Made by a program: the position numbers and the translations under genes
The notes under the pieces: generated by a model
Told to the model about the DNA's origin: nothing
The model's input: the letters and a program-made list of their open reading frames with translations, nothing else
The model's database searches: none
NCBI GenBank assembly: GCA_003075315.1
Contig: QDFQ01000007.1
Span: 62,001 to 126,000 of the forward strand
Direction: 5' to 3'
Length of the DNA: 64,000 nucleotides
From: Arthrobacter sp. TPD3018
GTDB taxonomy: Bacteria; Pseudomonadota; Alphaproteobacteria; Sphingomonadales; Sphingomonadaceae
Shown here: piece by piece, positions 26,435 through 36,010 of the stretch
Layout of the letters: each line of letters opens with the position of its first letter
Position numbering within the stretch: the first letter of the stretch is position 1

Positions 26435-27274
26435 TCAGTCGTCCACCTTCCGCCGCCAGCGCGCGACGGGCCTGCGCATCCGCCGCCACAGCAGCAGGCC
26501 GATGACGAAGACGATCGCCGGTGGGCCGAAGATCGCGACGATCCCGAGCAGTACGGCGAGCGTGACCTGACCTGACGCGACCATGGTGTCGAGGGCGCTG
26601 GTAAGCGGCGCGCTGGTGTCGAAGCCGCGCACGGCATCCCCCGATTCATAGTCGAAGGTCATGGGCGTGCGGGCGAGGCTGGCGCGACTGTCCGCAGCGG
26701 TTGCGGCGGCGTCGCGTGCCGCGGTCGCCGCGGCGGCGCGCTGGCGTTGCAACTCGGCGCGCTCTTCCGCGCTGGCGTCGCTGCGGGCCAGTGCCGCGTC
26801 GGCGCGGGCAACCGCCGCGGCGGCCTCGGCCTGGGTGCCGCCAGCGCGTTCGATCGCCTCGGCCGCGTCCGTGCCGGTGATCTCGGCGCTGACGAGCGTG
26901 CCCTTCGCGTCCTGCACGATGTCGATGCCACGCTTGCCGAAGGCACGGGCAATCGCGGGGTCCAGTTTGAAGTGCAGGCTGCCCCGAATGTCGTTCTCGC
27001 CAACGACGCGATAGTCCATGCTGGTGATCCGGCATCGCATGATTCCCAGCTTTTCGCAGGTGCTGGCATGCGCTTCCTGCACGGCGGCAATGGCGCGGGG
27101 CGGCAGGCGGAAGCCGTAGCGATAGTTGAATGCGACACCCGGTGCTGCGGTGACGGCGATGCCGGGGGCACCCGCGGTATCGGACGCGGCGGGAGCGTCA
27201 TTAGTGTCCGGGGCCTTGCTGCACCCCGCGAGCATGGTGATGGCGATACACACGGCTGCACCAGATGCTCGCAT
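26435..27274 (-). CDS. Lipoprotein with coiled coil and C-terminal membrane helix (DUF4349-like)
   Basis: A 279-residue protein. The signal peptide ends in lipobox MLAGC (Cys about residue 18). A globular part (~45-140) contains two Cys ('TCEKLGIMRCRI'). A long Ala/Arg/Glu coiled coil spans ~150-205. A transmembrane helix lies at ~237-262 and is followed by a basic tail. This order (lipobox, strand-rich domain, coiled coil, C-terminal helix) resembles DUF4349 proteins. That match is tentative and the function is unknown. It stands alone upstream of purC. Confidence 0.7.
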   Translation of the reverse strand: MRASGAAVCIAITMLAGCSKAPDTNDAPAASDTAGAPGIAVTAAPGVAFNYRYGFRLPPRAIAAVQEAHASTCEKLGIMRCRITSMDYRVVGENDIRGSLHFKLDPAIARAFGKRGIDIVQDAKGTLVSAEITGTDAAEAIERAGGTQAEAAAAVARADAALARSDASAEERAELQRQRAAAATAARDAAATAADSRASLARTPMTFDYESGDAVRGFDTSAPLTSALDTMVASGQVTLAVLLGIVAIFGPPAIVFVIGLLLWRRMRRPVARWRRKVDD

Positions 27275-27375
27275 AGCGGCGATCCTCCCCCTCTGATCTG
27301 ATACACCATCTGCCTGGTAGGATTTGCCGTCAAGATGCTCATGACATCGGCCCCATCATCGCCTAAGCGCCGCCG

Positions 27376-28086
27376 ATGTTGCCGCAGCGCGTCCGCTTCC
27401 GATCACTGTATGTCGTGACGGCCTGTGTGTGGCTGGCCACCGCCGGTCCCGCCGCCGCACAGCAGCAGGATGGACAGGTGTGGACGCAGGTGAACACCAA
27501 CGTGCCGCTGACCGACGATCTGCGCGTGACGCTGGAGCAGATTGCCCGGTTCAGCGATCGTCAGGATGGGCTGTATCAGACCGAATTCGGAGCGCTGCTG
27601 GGGCTGAAGGTGACGAAGCAGCTCGAACTCGGCTTCGGCTACCGCAAGGTCGGTGCGCATAACGGTAATACGGGGGCGGACGAGGATCGCATCCGCCAGC
27701 AGGTGGTGGGCACGTTCGGACCGGTCGTGACGCGGTTCCGGATCGACGAGCGCTTCGACCCGCGCGGGCCCGGCGTCGGCATCCGCATCCGGCCGCTGGT
27801 GCGCTACAATTACAAGCTGCGCCCCAAGGGCTGGGCGTTGTTCGTCAGCCACGAAAGCTTCTACCTGCCCAATTCCACCAGCTGGGGACAGCGCAGCGGG
27901 TACGAACGCATGCGCAATATCGCCGGAGTCGTGGTGCCGATCGGCAAGCGGATGAGCATGGACGTGGGGTATCTGAACCAGTTTCGGCCCGGACGGACGA
28001 ACGCGCGGGCGCAGATGGACCATGCGTTGACGATGCAGCTGACGATCAACCTGCGCGGCTTCGCCTTTCCGAACGTCCACGACTGA
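27376..28086 (+). CDS. DUF2490 domain secreted/outer-membrane protein
   Basis: A 236-residue protein with a signal peptide ending near 'AAAQQ'. It shows alternating beta strands typical of DUF2490 ('VWTQVNTNVPLTDDLRVTLE', 'ELGFGYRKV', 'RFRIDERFD', 'RPLVRYNYKLRPKGWALFVS'). It is probably a small outer-membrane barrel. The start follows from the signal peptide. It overlaps the ClC gene by TGATG-type coupling at 28086. Confidence 0.85.
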   Translation: MLPQRVRFRSLYVVTACVWLATAGPAAAQQQDGQVWTQVNTNVPLTDDLRVTLEQIARFSDRQDGLYQTEFGALLGLKVTKQLELGFGYRKVGAHNGNTGADEDRIRQQVVGTFGPVVTRFRIDERFDPRGPGVGIRIRPLVRYNYKLRPKGWALFVSHESFYLPNSTSWGQRSGYERMRNIAGVVVPIGKRMSMDVGYLNQFRPGRTNARAQMDHALTMQLTINLRGFAFPNVHD

Positions 28087-29825
28087 TGACTTTGGTGCGC
28101 AGCGTGTCGTCCTGGGTGCGGCGGCGGGCGCGCGCGAGCGAGGCGGTGCTGATCGGGTTGGCGGTCGTGGTAGGCGGCGTCGCCGGGCTGCTCAGCGTCG
28201 TGCAGGGCGCGATCGCGCGGACGTTGCAGCATTGGCTGTTCGCTCTGCCGAACGGCGGGCGGCTGAGCGCGGCGGAGCATCTGGCACCGCTTGCGCTGCT
28301 GGCGCTGCCGCTGGGCGGCCTGGCGCTCGTTGGCTTTTCCTGGATCACGCGCGCGCGCACCCGGCGGATGATCGACGCGGTCGAGGCGAATGCGCTGCAC
28401 GGCGGGCGGATGTCGTTGACGGATAGCCTCGTCATCTCGGGGCAGACGATCCTGTCCAACGGCTTTGGCGCCTCGGTGGGGCTGGAGGCGGCCTATGCAC
28501 AGCTGGGCGCGGTGATGGCATCGATCGCGGGCATGCGGCTGCGCCTGCGGCGCGGCGACCTGCGCGTGCTGGTGGGGGCGGGGACGGGCGCCGCGATCGC
28601 CGGCGCGTTCGGCGCACCGCTGGCAGGCGCTTTCTACGCGTTCGAGATCGTGATCGGGGCTTATACCCCCGCCGCGATCGCCCCGGTCGCGGCGGCATCG
28701 CTGTCGGGCGTGCTCGTGGCGCAGGCGTTCGGTGCGCAACCGTATCTGGTCAGCGCCAGCGCGGGCGAGGCGGTGGCGACGCACCATTATCTGATCTACG
28801 CCGGGCTGGGTGCTATCGCCGCGCTGGTCGGCGTCGCGCTGATGCGCAGCGTCGCCGAGATGGAAGCGCTGACCCGGCGGCTGCCGATGCCGGCGGCGTG
28901 GCGGCCAGTGCTGGGCGGCGTGCTGCTGATCCCGCTCGCGCTGCTGACGCCGCAGGTGCTGTCGGCGGGGCATGGCGCGCTCCACCTCGATCTGGAATAT
29001 GGTTTGCCGCTGACCTTCATCGCGGCGGTGTTCGTGATGAAATGTGCAGGCTCGATCGTGTCGCTGGGCTTCGGCTTTCGCGGCGGGTTGTTCTTCGCCT
29101 CGCTGTTCCTCGGCAGTCTGCTCGGGCATCTGTTCGCCGGGCTGCTGACGCTGGCGGCCGGGCAATCGGTGGTCGATCCGCAGAATGCCGCGCTCGTCGG
29201 CATGGCTGCGCTCGCCGTCGCCGTGGTGGGTGGGCCGATGACGATGGCGATGCTGGTGCTGGAGGCGACGCATGACGTGCCGCTGGCCGCGGCGAGCCTT
29301 GCCGCCGTGCTCGTCGCCTCCACGATCGTGCGCGAGACCTTCGGCTATTCCTTCTCGACCTGGCGGCTGCATTTGCGTGGCGAGACGATCAAGAGCGCGC
29401 GGGATGTCGGCTGGATGCGGACGCTGACCGCGGGGCGGATGATGCGACGCGTCGAGCGCGCGACGCCGGCCGATATCAGCGTTGCCGCGTTCCGGCGGGC
29501 GTTTCCCCTCGGGTCGACCAGTCGCGTCGTACTGTCCGATTCCGACGATCGCTACGCCGGGATCGTGCAGACCGCGCGGGCCTATGGCGAGGACGCGGCA
29601 GTCGACGCACCCGTCGGCAGCCTCGCGATCCATCATGATCTCGCCTTGCCGCCCGACGCGGACATCAAGGCGGTGATGGCGGCGTTCGACGCGGCAGGTG
29701 CGGACGAGTTGGCGGTGGTGGGCGAGGATGCGCGGGTGCTCGGCATCCTCTCCGAACCGTATGTGCGCCGCCGCTACGCCGAAGAACTCGACAAGGCGCA
29801 ACGCGATCTGTTCGGCGAGGATTGA
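28086..29825 (+). CDS. ClC-family chloride channel/transporter with C-terminal CBS region
   Basis: A 579-residue membrane protein. The selectivity/gating motif is 'GASVGLEAAYAQLG' (residues ~128-141), with the external gating Glu at 134 as in GxxGxE. A later 'FRGGLFFASLFLGSLLGH' corresponds to the GxFxP helix but without the Pro. The last ~130 residues are soluble and look like a CBS pair ('ADELAVVGEDARVLGILSEP'). It could move chloride or fluoride/other anions, possibly by proton exchange. It is coupled to the DUF2490 gene. Confidence 0.92.
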   Translation: MTLVRSVSSWVRRRARASEAVLIGLAVVVGGVAGLLSVVQGAIARTLQHWLFALPNGGRLSAAEHLAPLALLALPLGGLALVGFSWITRARTRRMIDAVEANALHGGRMSLTDSLVISGQTILSNGFGASVGLEAAYAQLGAVMASIAGMRLRLRRGDLRVLVGAGTGAAIAGAFGAPLAGAFYAFEIVIGAYTPAAIAPVAAASLSGVLVAQAFGAQPYLVSASAGEAVATHHYLIYAGLGAIAALVGVALMRSVAEMEALTRRLPMPAAWRPVLGGVLLIPLALLTPQVLSAGHGALHLDLEYGLPLTFIAAVFVMKCAGSIVSLGFGFRGGLFFASLFLGSLLGHLFAGLLTLAAGQSVVDPQNAALVGMAALAVAVVGGPMTMAMLVLEATHDVPLAAASLAAVLVASTIVRETFGYSFSTWRLHLRGETIKSARDVGWMRTLTAGRMMRRVERATPADISVAAFRRAFPLGSTSRVVLSDSDDRYAGIVQTARAYGEDAAVDAPVGSLAIHHDLALPPDADIKAVMAAFDAAGADELAVVGEDARVLGILSEPYVRRRYAEELDKAQRDLFGED

Positions 29826-29829
29826 CCGT

Positions 29830-31044
29830 TCAGGTCACTGCGTTGCGGATGGCATAAGCGGGATCGCGCCAGCTTTCGTCGGCGATGACCTGTCGGATCG
29901 TCTCGCCTGCCTGCCACGCGTCCTCATGGCTGAGGTAGAGCGGCGTCAGGCCAAGGCGCAGGACGTCGGGCGCGCGGAAGTCGCCGATGACGCCGCGCGC
30001 GATCAGCGCCTGCGTCAGTTCGTAGGCGTGAGGCGCACGGAAGCTGATATGGCTGCCGCGCTTTGCCGGGTCGGCGGGGCTGACGCAGTCGAGGCCCGCG
30101 GCGGTGCCGGCGGCGTCGAGGATATCGAACAGCGCGGCGCTCTTCGTGGCGACCGCCTGCTGGTCGATGTCGGCCCATAGCCTCAGCGCGGCCTCCAGGC
30201 TGGCCATGGCGAGGATCGACGGCGTGCCGACCAGCCAGCGGCGCATGCCTTCGGCGGGGCGATAGGTGTCCTGAAAGGCGAAGGGTTCGGCGTGGCCCAT
30301 CCAGCCGCTGATCGGATTGGCCAAGGCGGCCTGCAGGCGTTCGGCGACGTAGAGGAAGGCGGGGGCGCCGGGGCCGCCGTTGAGATATTTGTAGGTGCAG
30401 CCGACCGCGAGGTCGACGTTGGCGGCGGTCACGTCGAGCGGGACGGCGCCGACGCTGTGGCTGAAGTCCCAAAGCATCAGCGCGCCGGCGGCGTGTGCGC
30501 GGGCGGTCCAGTCGGCAAGGTCGAAGCGATCGGCGGTCTTGTAATGGACGTGGGTGAGGAGAAGCAGCGCGGTATCGTCGTCGAGCGCGTCGGCGAGTTG
30601 GTCGCGCTCGACCACCTTCAGCTGCGCGCCGGGGACGCAGCCGACCGCGCCTTCGGCGATATGCAGGTCGGTGGGGAAATTGCCGGCTTCGCTCATCACC
30701 GTGCGGCGCCGGGGATCGTGGCGCAACGCGGCGACGATCGCCTTGAACAGGTGGGTGGAGGTGGTGTCGCCGACGATCACCTCGTGCAGCTGCGCACCGA
30801 TCAGCGGGGCGATCAGGCCGCCGAGGCGCTGCGGCGCGTCGATCCAGCCTTCGTTCCAGCTGCGGATCAGCCGCTCGCCCCACTGCCGCTGCACCGTGTC
30901 GGCGAGCGCGGCCGTGATGGCGCGGGGCAGAACTCCAAGCGAATTGCCATCGAGGTAGATCACGCCCTCCGGCAGCGCGAAGGCGTCGCGGTAGCGGGCG
31001 AGCGGATCGGCGGCGTCGAGGGCGCGGGCCTGGTCGCGGGTCAT
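29830..31044 (-). CDS. kynU: Kynureninase
   Basis: A 404-residue PLP enzyme that cleaves L-kynurenine to anthranilate and alanine. Signatures are 'IYLDGNSLGVLPRAI', 'WNEGWIDAPQRLGGLIAPLI', 'VGDTTSTHLFKAI', 'LMLWDFSHSVGAVPLDV' and the PLP-lysine region 'VGCTYKYLNGGPGAPAFLY'. The start at 31044 has AAGGA 8 bases upstream and overlaps the preceding hydrolase stop by ATGA. The convergent ClC gene ends 4 bases away. Tryptophan dioxygenase is not in the window. Confidence 0.96.
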   Translation of the reverse strand: MTRDQARALDAADPLARYRDAFALPEGVIYLDGNSLGVLPRAITAALADTVQRQWGERLIRSWNEGWIDAPQRLGGLIAPLIGAQLHEVIVGDTTSTHLFKAIVAALRHDPRRRTVMSEAGNFPTDLHIAEGAVGCVPGAQLKVVERDQLADALDDDTALLLLTHVHYKTADRFDLADWTARAHAAGALMLWDFSHSVGAVPLDVTAANVDLAVGCTYKYLNGGPGAPAFLYVAERLQAALANPISGWMGHAEPFAFQDTYRPAEGMRRWLVGTPSILAMASLEAALRLWADIDQQAVATKSAALFDILDAAGTAAGLDCVSPADPAKRGSHISFRAPHAYELTQALIARGVIGDFRAPDVLRLGLTPLYLSHEDAWQAGETIRQVIADESWRDPAYAIRNAVT

Positions 31045-31886
31045 GCGGGTTCCTTTGCAAGCGCGGCGAGGATGAGCGCGCGGGTGGCGGTCCAGGCAGC
31101 GGTGCCGGGGGCGATGAGCGCGACATGCCCGGTGTCGGCAATGGTGTGGAGTTCGACCGGGTCGCCGGCGGCCTGCGCGCGCGCGACATAATCGGTGGCG
31201 AAGCGATAGGGGACGATCGCGTCCTCGCGCCCGTTGACGAGGATCTGCCGCGCGCCGATCGGCAGCAGCGGGGGGATGGACGTGTCGGCGAACGGGTGCG
31301 GGCGGTCGCCGACCAGTTGCGCGATCACGTCCGTGCCGCAACCATTGTCGGGGCTGGCGGCGACGGCGACGAGGTCGGGCAGGCCGCCGAGGCTGATGAC
31401 CTGCGCGATCGGCAGCGGATCGGCGCTGGCGAGCGGGCTGTCCGCGGGCAGTCGGTGCCGCGCGGCAAGCCATAGCGCGAGATGCCCGCCCGCCGAATGG
31501 CCCACCGCGACCATCCGATCGAGGTCGAGCCCATGGGCGACCGCCTCGTCACGCAACCGGTCTGCGGCAGCGGCGACGTCGTGGAAGGTGCCGGGATAGC
31601 CACCGCCGCTACGGTCGGCGCCGCGATAATCGATGTTCCACACCGCGACGCCGGCATCGCGTAAGTCGCCCGCGATCCAGTCCATCAGCCGCCGGTCGGC
31701 GATCTCCGTCTGCCAGCAGCCGCCATGGACCATCAGGACGACCGGATGCGAGCCGTCCGCGGCCGGGCGCCACAGGTCGATCACCTGCAGCGAATCCGGG
31801 CCGTAGGCGATGGTGGCATCGGGCGCCGGGCGCGGGCGGTCGGTGAGGTCGGGCCAGGTGAGGGCGGCGTCTGTCGAGGCTGGCAT
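31041..31886 (-). CDS. Alpha/beta hydrolase, probable kynurenine formamidase
   Basis: A 281-residue hydrolase with oxyanion motif HGGCW (HGGxW), nucleophile elbow 'GHSAGGHLA', a later Asp in 'NGREDAIVPY' and His in 'DTGHVAL'. This is the esterase/lipase type of arylformamidase rather than the metal-dependent KynB. Coupling to kynU by a 4-base overlap makes N-formylkynurenine the likely substrate. The start at 31886 is chosen as the first ATG before the conserved region; no good Shine-Dalgarno is seen. It is divergent from parC. Confidence 0.85.
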   Translation of the reverse strand: MPASTDAALTWPDLTDRPRPAPDATIAYGPDSLQVIDLWRPAADGSHPVVLMVHGGCWQTEIADRRLMDWIAGDLRDAGVAVWNIDYRGADRSGGGYPGTFHDVAAAADRLRDEAVAHGLDLDRMVAVGHSAGGHLALWLAARHRLPADSPLASADPLPIAQVISLGGLPDLVAVAASPDNGCGTDVIAQLVGDRPHPFADTSIPPLLPIGARQILVNGREDAIVPYRFATDYVARAQAAGDPVELHTIADTGHVALIAPGTAAWTATRALILAALAKEPA

Positions 31887-31976
31887 GGCATGGGCGCTAT
31901 CGCATCGTTTGCCTCCGCGCCACCCGCCCTGCCGATCCGGTTGGATCGCGGGCCGTCCCCTGCTATCGTTCCCGAT

Positions 31977-34229
31977 ATGGCCACCGATTTTCAGGAACCG
32001 ACGGTGGGCGTGCTCGACGCGCCCTTCGATACCGCGCTGTCGGACCGCTACCTCGTCTATGCGCTGTCGACGATCACCGCGCGCTCGCTGCCCGACGTGC
32101 GCGACGGCCTGAAGCCGGTGCACCGCCGCCTGCTGTGGGCGATGCGGCTGCTGAAGCTCGATCCCGCGCAAGGCTATAAGAAGTGCGCGCGCGTCGTCGG
32201 TGACGTGATCGGCAAGTATCACCCGCACGGCGACCAGTCGGTCTACGACGCGATGGTCCGGCTCGCGCAGGATTTCGCGCTGCGCTATCCGTTGGTGGAT
32301 GGGCAGGGTAATTTCGGCAACATCGACGGCGATAATGCCGCGGCGTACCGCTACACCGAGGCGCGGCTGACGCAGGTCGCGATCGACCTGATGGACGGGC
32401 TAGACGAAGACGCCGTCGCCTATCGGCCGACCTATAATGGCGAAGAGCAGGAGCCCGAGCTGTTCCCGGGCCTGTTCCCCAATCTGCTCGCCAATGGCGC
32501 GGCCGGAATCGCGGTCGGCATGGCGACGAGCATTCCACCGCACAATGCCGCCGAACTGCTCGATGCGGCGATGATGCTGGTCGACAAGCCCGATGCGCCC
32601 GACGCCGCGGTGCTCGATTATGTGAAGGGGCCGGACTTTCCGACCGGCGGCATCGTCGTCGATCCGGCGGCGGTGATCGCGGAAAGCTATGCCACGGGGC
32701 GCGGCAGTTTCCGCGTCCGCGCGCGCTGGGACATCGAGCGGGAAAAGGGTGGCGGCTGGCAGATCGTCGTCAGCCAGATCCCCTATGGCGTGCAGAAGGG
32801 TAAGCTGATCGAACAGATTGCGGGCCTGATCAACGACAAGAAATTCCCGATTCTGGCCGACGTGCGCGACGAATCGGATGCTGAGATCCGCGTCGTGCTC
32901 GAGCCGCGCAGCCGCACCGTCGACCCGCAAGTGTTGATGGATGGGCTGTTCCGCTTTTCGGACCTCGAAACGCGCATCAGCCTCAACCTCAACGTGCTCG
33001 ACAAGGAGCGCACGCCGCGCGTCATGTCGCTGGGCGGGGCGCTGAAGGCGTGGGTCGAGCATCAGTTCGTCGTGCTCGACCGCCGGACGCGGCACCGGCT
33101 GGGCAAGATCGCCGAACGGATCGAACTGCTCGATGGCTATCTGATCGCCTACCTCAACCTCGACCGGGTGATCGAGATCATCCGCACCGAGGACGAGCCC
33201 AAGCAGGTGATGATGGCGGAGTTCAGCCTGACCGACCGGCAGGCCGAAGCGATCCTCAACATGCGGCTGCGCAGTCTGCGGCGACTGGAGGAGTTCGAGA
33301 TTCGCGGCGAGCGCGACAAGCTCGACAAGGAACGAGCCGAGCTGGAAGGGCTGCTCGCCGATCCCGCCAAGCAGAAGCGGCGGATGAAGCGCGACCTGAA
33401 GAAGATCCGCGACCGCTACGGCCCGGAGACCGCGCTCGGCGCGCGGCGGACGGGGATCGAGGAAGCGGCGCCGACCCGCGACATTCCATTGGAAGCGATG
33501 ATCGAGCGCGAGCCGATCACGGTGATCCTGTCGCAGCGCGGCTGGATCCGCGCAATGAAGGGCCATGTCGACCTTGCCGCGTCGGATACGCTGAAGTTCA
33601 AGGAAGGCGACGGCCCCGCCTTTGCCTTCCACGCGCAGACGACGGACAAGTTGCTGCTCGCGGCGGAGAACGGGCGGTTCTACACGCTGGCGGCCGACAA
33701 ATTGCCGGGCGGGCGCGGCTTCGGCGAGCCGGTGCGCGCGATGATCGACCTCGACGGATCGGTCGGCGTCGCGGCGTTCCTCAATGCGCGCGCACAGGAA
33801 CAATTGCTGATCGCGGCGACCGACGGGCGGGGTTTCCGCGTGCCGGTGGCAGACGTGATCGCCGAGACCCGCAAGGGCAAGACGGTGATGACGCCGCGGC
33901 CGGGGCAGAAGCTGCTGGTCGTGCGCCCGGTGGTGCCGAACGCGGATTACATCGCGGCGATCGGCGATAACCGCAAATTCCTGGTGTTCCCGATCGCGGA
34001 GCTGCCGGTGATGACGCGCGGGCAGGGGGTGCAGATCCAGCGCTTCCGCGAAGGCAACCTGTCCGACGCGACGACCTTCGTCTTCGCCGAGGGGATGAGC
34101 TGGCCGATGGGGGGCGACACGGGCCGCACGCGGACGGAAAGCGACCTGTCGCTGTGGCGCACCGCGCGCGGTGCCGCGGGGCGGACGCCGCCGACGGGAT
34201 TCCCGCGGGACAATCGCTTCGGGGGGTGA
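31977..34229 (+). CDS. parC: DNA topoisomerase IV subunit A
   Basis: A 750-residue subunit. The start at 31977 gives '[17 protein letters not shown]'. The breakage-reunion domain has '[20 protein letters not shown]', '[18 protein letters not shown]' and the catalytic Tyr in '[11 protein letters not shown]'. A coiled coil follows ('[20 protein letters not shown]') and C-terminal beta-pinwheel repeats. The quinolone-region residues equivalent to E. coli Ser80/Glu84 are Gln and Asp. The length and the absence of a GyrA box fit ParC rather than GyrA. It decatenates chromosomes with ParE, which is not in the window. Confidence 0.96.
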   Translation: MATDFQEPTVGVLDAPFDTALSDRYLVYALSTITARSLPDVRDGLKPVHRRLLWAMRLLKLDPAQGYKKCARVVGDVIGKYHPHGDQSVYDAMVRLAQDFALRYPLVDGQGNFGNIDGDNAAAYRYTEARLTQVAIDLMDGLDEDAVAYRPTYNGEEQEPELFPGLFPNLLANGAAGIAVGMATSIPPHNAAELLDAAMMLVDKPDAPDAAVLDYVKGPDFPTGGIVVDPAAVIAESYATGRGSFRVRARWDIEREKGGGWQIVVSQIPYGVQKGKLIEQIAGLINDKKFPILADVRDESDAEIRVVLEPRSRTVDPQVLMDGLFRFSDLETRISLNLNVLDKERTPRVMSLGGALKAWVEHQFVVLDRRTRHRLGKIAERIELLDGYLIAYLNLDRVIEIIRTEDEPKQVMMAEFSLTDRQAEAILNMRLRSLRRLEEFEIRGERDKLDKERAELEGLLADPAKQKRRMKRDLKKIRDRYGPETALGARRTGIEEAAPTRDIPLEAMIEREPITVILSQRGWIRAMKGHVDLAASDTLKFKEGDGPAFAFHAQTTDKLLLAAENGRFYTLAADKLPGGRGFGEPVRAMIDLDGSVGVAAFLNARAQEQLLIAATDGRGFRVPVADVIAETRKGKTVMTPRPGQKLLVVRPVVPNADYIAAIGDNRKFLVFPIAELPVMTRGQGVQIQRFREGNLSDATTFVFAEGMSWPMGGDTGRTRTESDLSLWRTARGAAGRTPPTGFPRDNRFGG

Positions 34230-34303
34230 AGGGGGATTCAAACTCTGTCGGAGACGGCGTAAACGTCTGGCCGACTTTCAGATCGCTTTAACGAACGCCG
34301 GTT

Positions 34304-36010
34304 ATGGACGGGATTATGGCTACCGCCTCGTCCGATCTGGTGCCCCCGTTGTCCGCTGCGCAGGAGATGCTCGAGCGGGACCTCGAGCTGATTCCGATCC
34401 CCGCGGTGCAGGTGGTGCGCGAGGGCGATGCCTTTGGCTTCCTCTCGATGAACCGTGCCTACCGACTCGCGGGACTGGGTGTGGTGGCGGATCGATCGCC
34501 GATGTTGGCGTTGCTCGCGAGCCGGATCGACGCATTCCTTAGGTCGACCGAGATGCGCACCGATTTCGACTGGTCGATCGGCCAGGTAATCGATTCGCGC
34601 TATTATCGTGTGACCTTCGCGCGGCCGACGCCGGCGCTGCGCGATCGGTGCCAGATTTCCTTCATCGACCTGACCGCACAGGTCCATACCGAACGCTCGC
34701 TACGCCGCGAGATGACCACCGACAGTCTGACCGGCCTGCCCAATCGCGAAGGCTTCGGCGACGCGATCGAGACGGCGCAGAAGGATCAGGGGCGTTGCGC
34801 GGTGCTGGTCATCGACCTCGATCGGTTCGGGCGGCTGAATGCATGCCTGGGTGGTCTTGCCGGCGACGAATTGCTGATCACCGTCGCGCGTCGGATCAAG
34901 GGGGCGCTACGCGCGCGCGACGTGCTGGCGCGAATCGGTGGCGACGAATTCGGGATCCTGATGGGGATCGACGACGATCAGGCCGAGGCGACCTGGCTCG
35001 CCGAGCGCATCCAGCGCGTGCTGACGGCGCCGTTCCGCCTCAGCGATTATGAGATCGGCATCGAATGTTCGGTCGGCATCGCGCATGCCGACGAGAGCGT
35101 CGAGGATGCCGAGGAGCTGATCCGCAACGCGCAATTCGCGGCGAAGCGCGCCAAGTCGGGGTTGCAGGTCGAAAGCTATCAGACCCAGGCCTTTACGCTG
35201 GCGCGCGAGCAGTTCGCGATGGAAACCGCGCTGCGCCGCGCGATCGAGGAGCGCCAGTTGCGCCTCGCCTTCCAGCCGATCTGCGACCTGTCGAGCGGCG
35301 CGATCGTCTCGTTCGAGGCGCTCGCACGCTGGCGCGACCCGCAGGGCGTCGAACATGATCCGGGTGCCTTCATCCCGGTCGCCGAGGAATCGGGGCTGAT
35401 CGTGCCGCTGGGCCGCTGGGCGATCGAGGAAGCGGCGCGGACGCTGCGCTGGTGGGATGAGGAATGCGGCGGGACGTGCGGCATGCGCCTCGCGGTCAAT
35501 CTGTCGGCGATCCAGATGCAGCGCGACGATATCGCTCCTGTCGTCGAGGCGGCGCTGATCCGTCACGATCTGACGGGCGACCGCCTCGTCCTAGAACTGA
35601 CCGAGAGCGCGATCGTCAGCGATCCCGACCGTATCGCGGGGATCATGCACGCGCTGAAATCGCTGGGTTGCACGCTGGCGATGGACGATTTCGGCACCGG
35701 CTATTCGAACCTCGCCTACCTTCAGAAGCTGCCGATCGACATTTTGAAGATCGACCGCAGCTTCGTGACGGGCATGCTGACCGACCGCGACAAGATCGCG
35801 ATCGTGCGCGCAGTGCTCAGCCTGGCGCAGGCGCTCGGCATGCGGACGACCGCGGAGGGCATCGAGAGCAACGATCTGGCGCAGACGCTTGCGGCGCTGG
35901 GTTGCACCTACGGCCAGGGCTATCTCTACGCGCGGCCGCTCGAGGCCGTCGATGCGCTGTCGGCGATCCGGGCGGCAAGGGCGTCTTCGACCGCCGCATC
36001 GGCGATCTGA
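34304..36010 (+). CDS. Cytoplasmic PAS-like GGDEF-EAL protein
   Basis: A 568-residue protein without membrane segments. A PAS-like N-terminal domain spans ~25-128. GGDEF is intact at residues 212-216, preceded by a product-inhibition I-site RxxD (203-206) at the correct 5-residue spacing. EAL is intact at 338-340 ('VSFEALARWRDP') with 'DDFGTGYSNLAYLQKLPID' later. Both c-di-GMP synthesis and breakdown look possible, with feedback control. ATG 34304 or ATG 34316 could be the start. Its last 85 bases overlap the convergent cca gene. Confidence 0.93.
   Translation: MDGIMATASSDLVPPLSAAQEMLERDLELIPIPAVQVVREGDAFGFLSMNRAYRLAGLGVVADRSPMLALLASRIDAFLRSTEMRTDFDWSIGQVIDSRYYRVTFARPTPALRDRCQISFIDLTAQVHTERSLRREMTTDSLTGLPNREGFGDAIETAQKDQGRCAVLVIDLDRFGRLNACLGGLAGDELLITVARRIKGALRARDVLARIGGDEFGILMGIDDDQAEATWLAERIQRVLTAPFRLSDYEIGIECSVGIAHADESVEDAEELIRNAQFAAKRAKSGLQVESYQTQAFTLAREQFAMETALRRAIEERQLRLAFQPICDLSSGAIVSFEALARWRDPQGVEHDPGAFIPVAEESGLIVPLGRWAIEEAARTLRWWDEECGGTCGMRLAVNLSAIQMQRDDIAPVVEAALIRHDLTGDRLVLELTESAIVSDPDRIAGIMHALKSLGCTLAMDDFGTGYSNLAYLQKLPIDILKIDRSFVTGMLTDRDKIAIVRAVLSLAQALGMRTTAEGIESNDLAQTLAALGCTYGQGYLYARPLEAVDALSAIRAARASSTAASAI

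Noticed and set aside
27861..29801. A 646-codon minus-strand frame opposite the DUF2490 and ClC genes
   Set aside because: His/Arg/Gln-rich antisense of GC-rich coding sequence; the plus-strand genes are clearly real.
32400..34241. A 613-codon minus-strand frame opposite parC
   Set aside because: Antisense shadow of parC with no motif or ribosome site.
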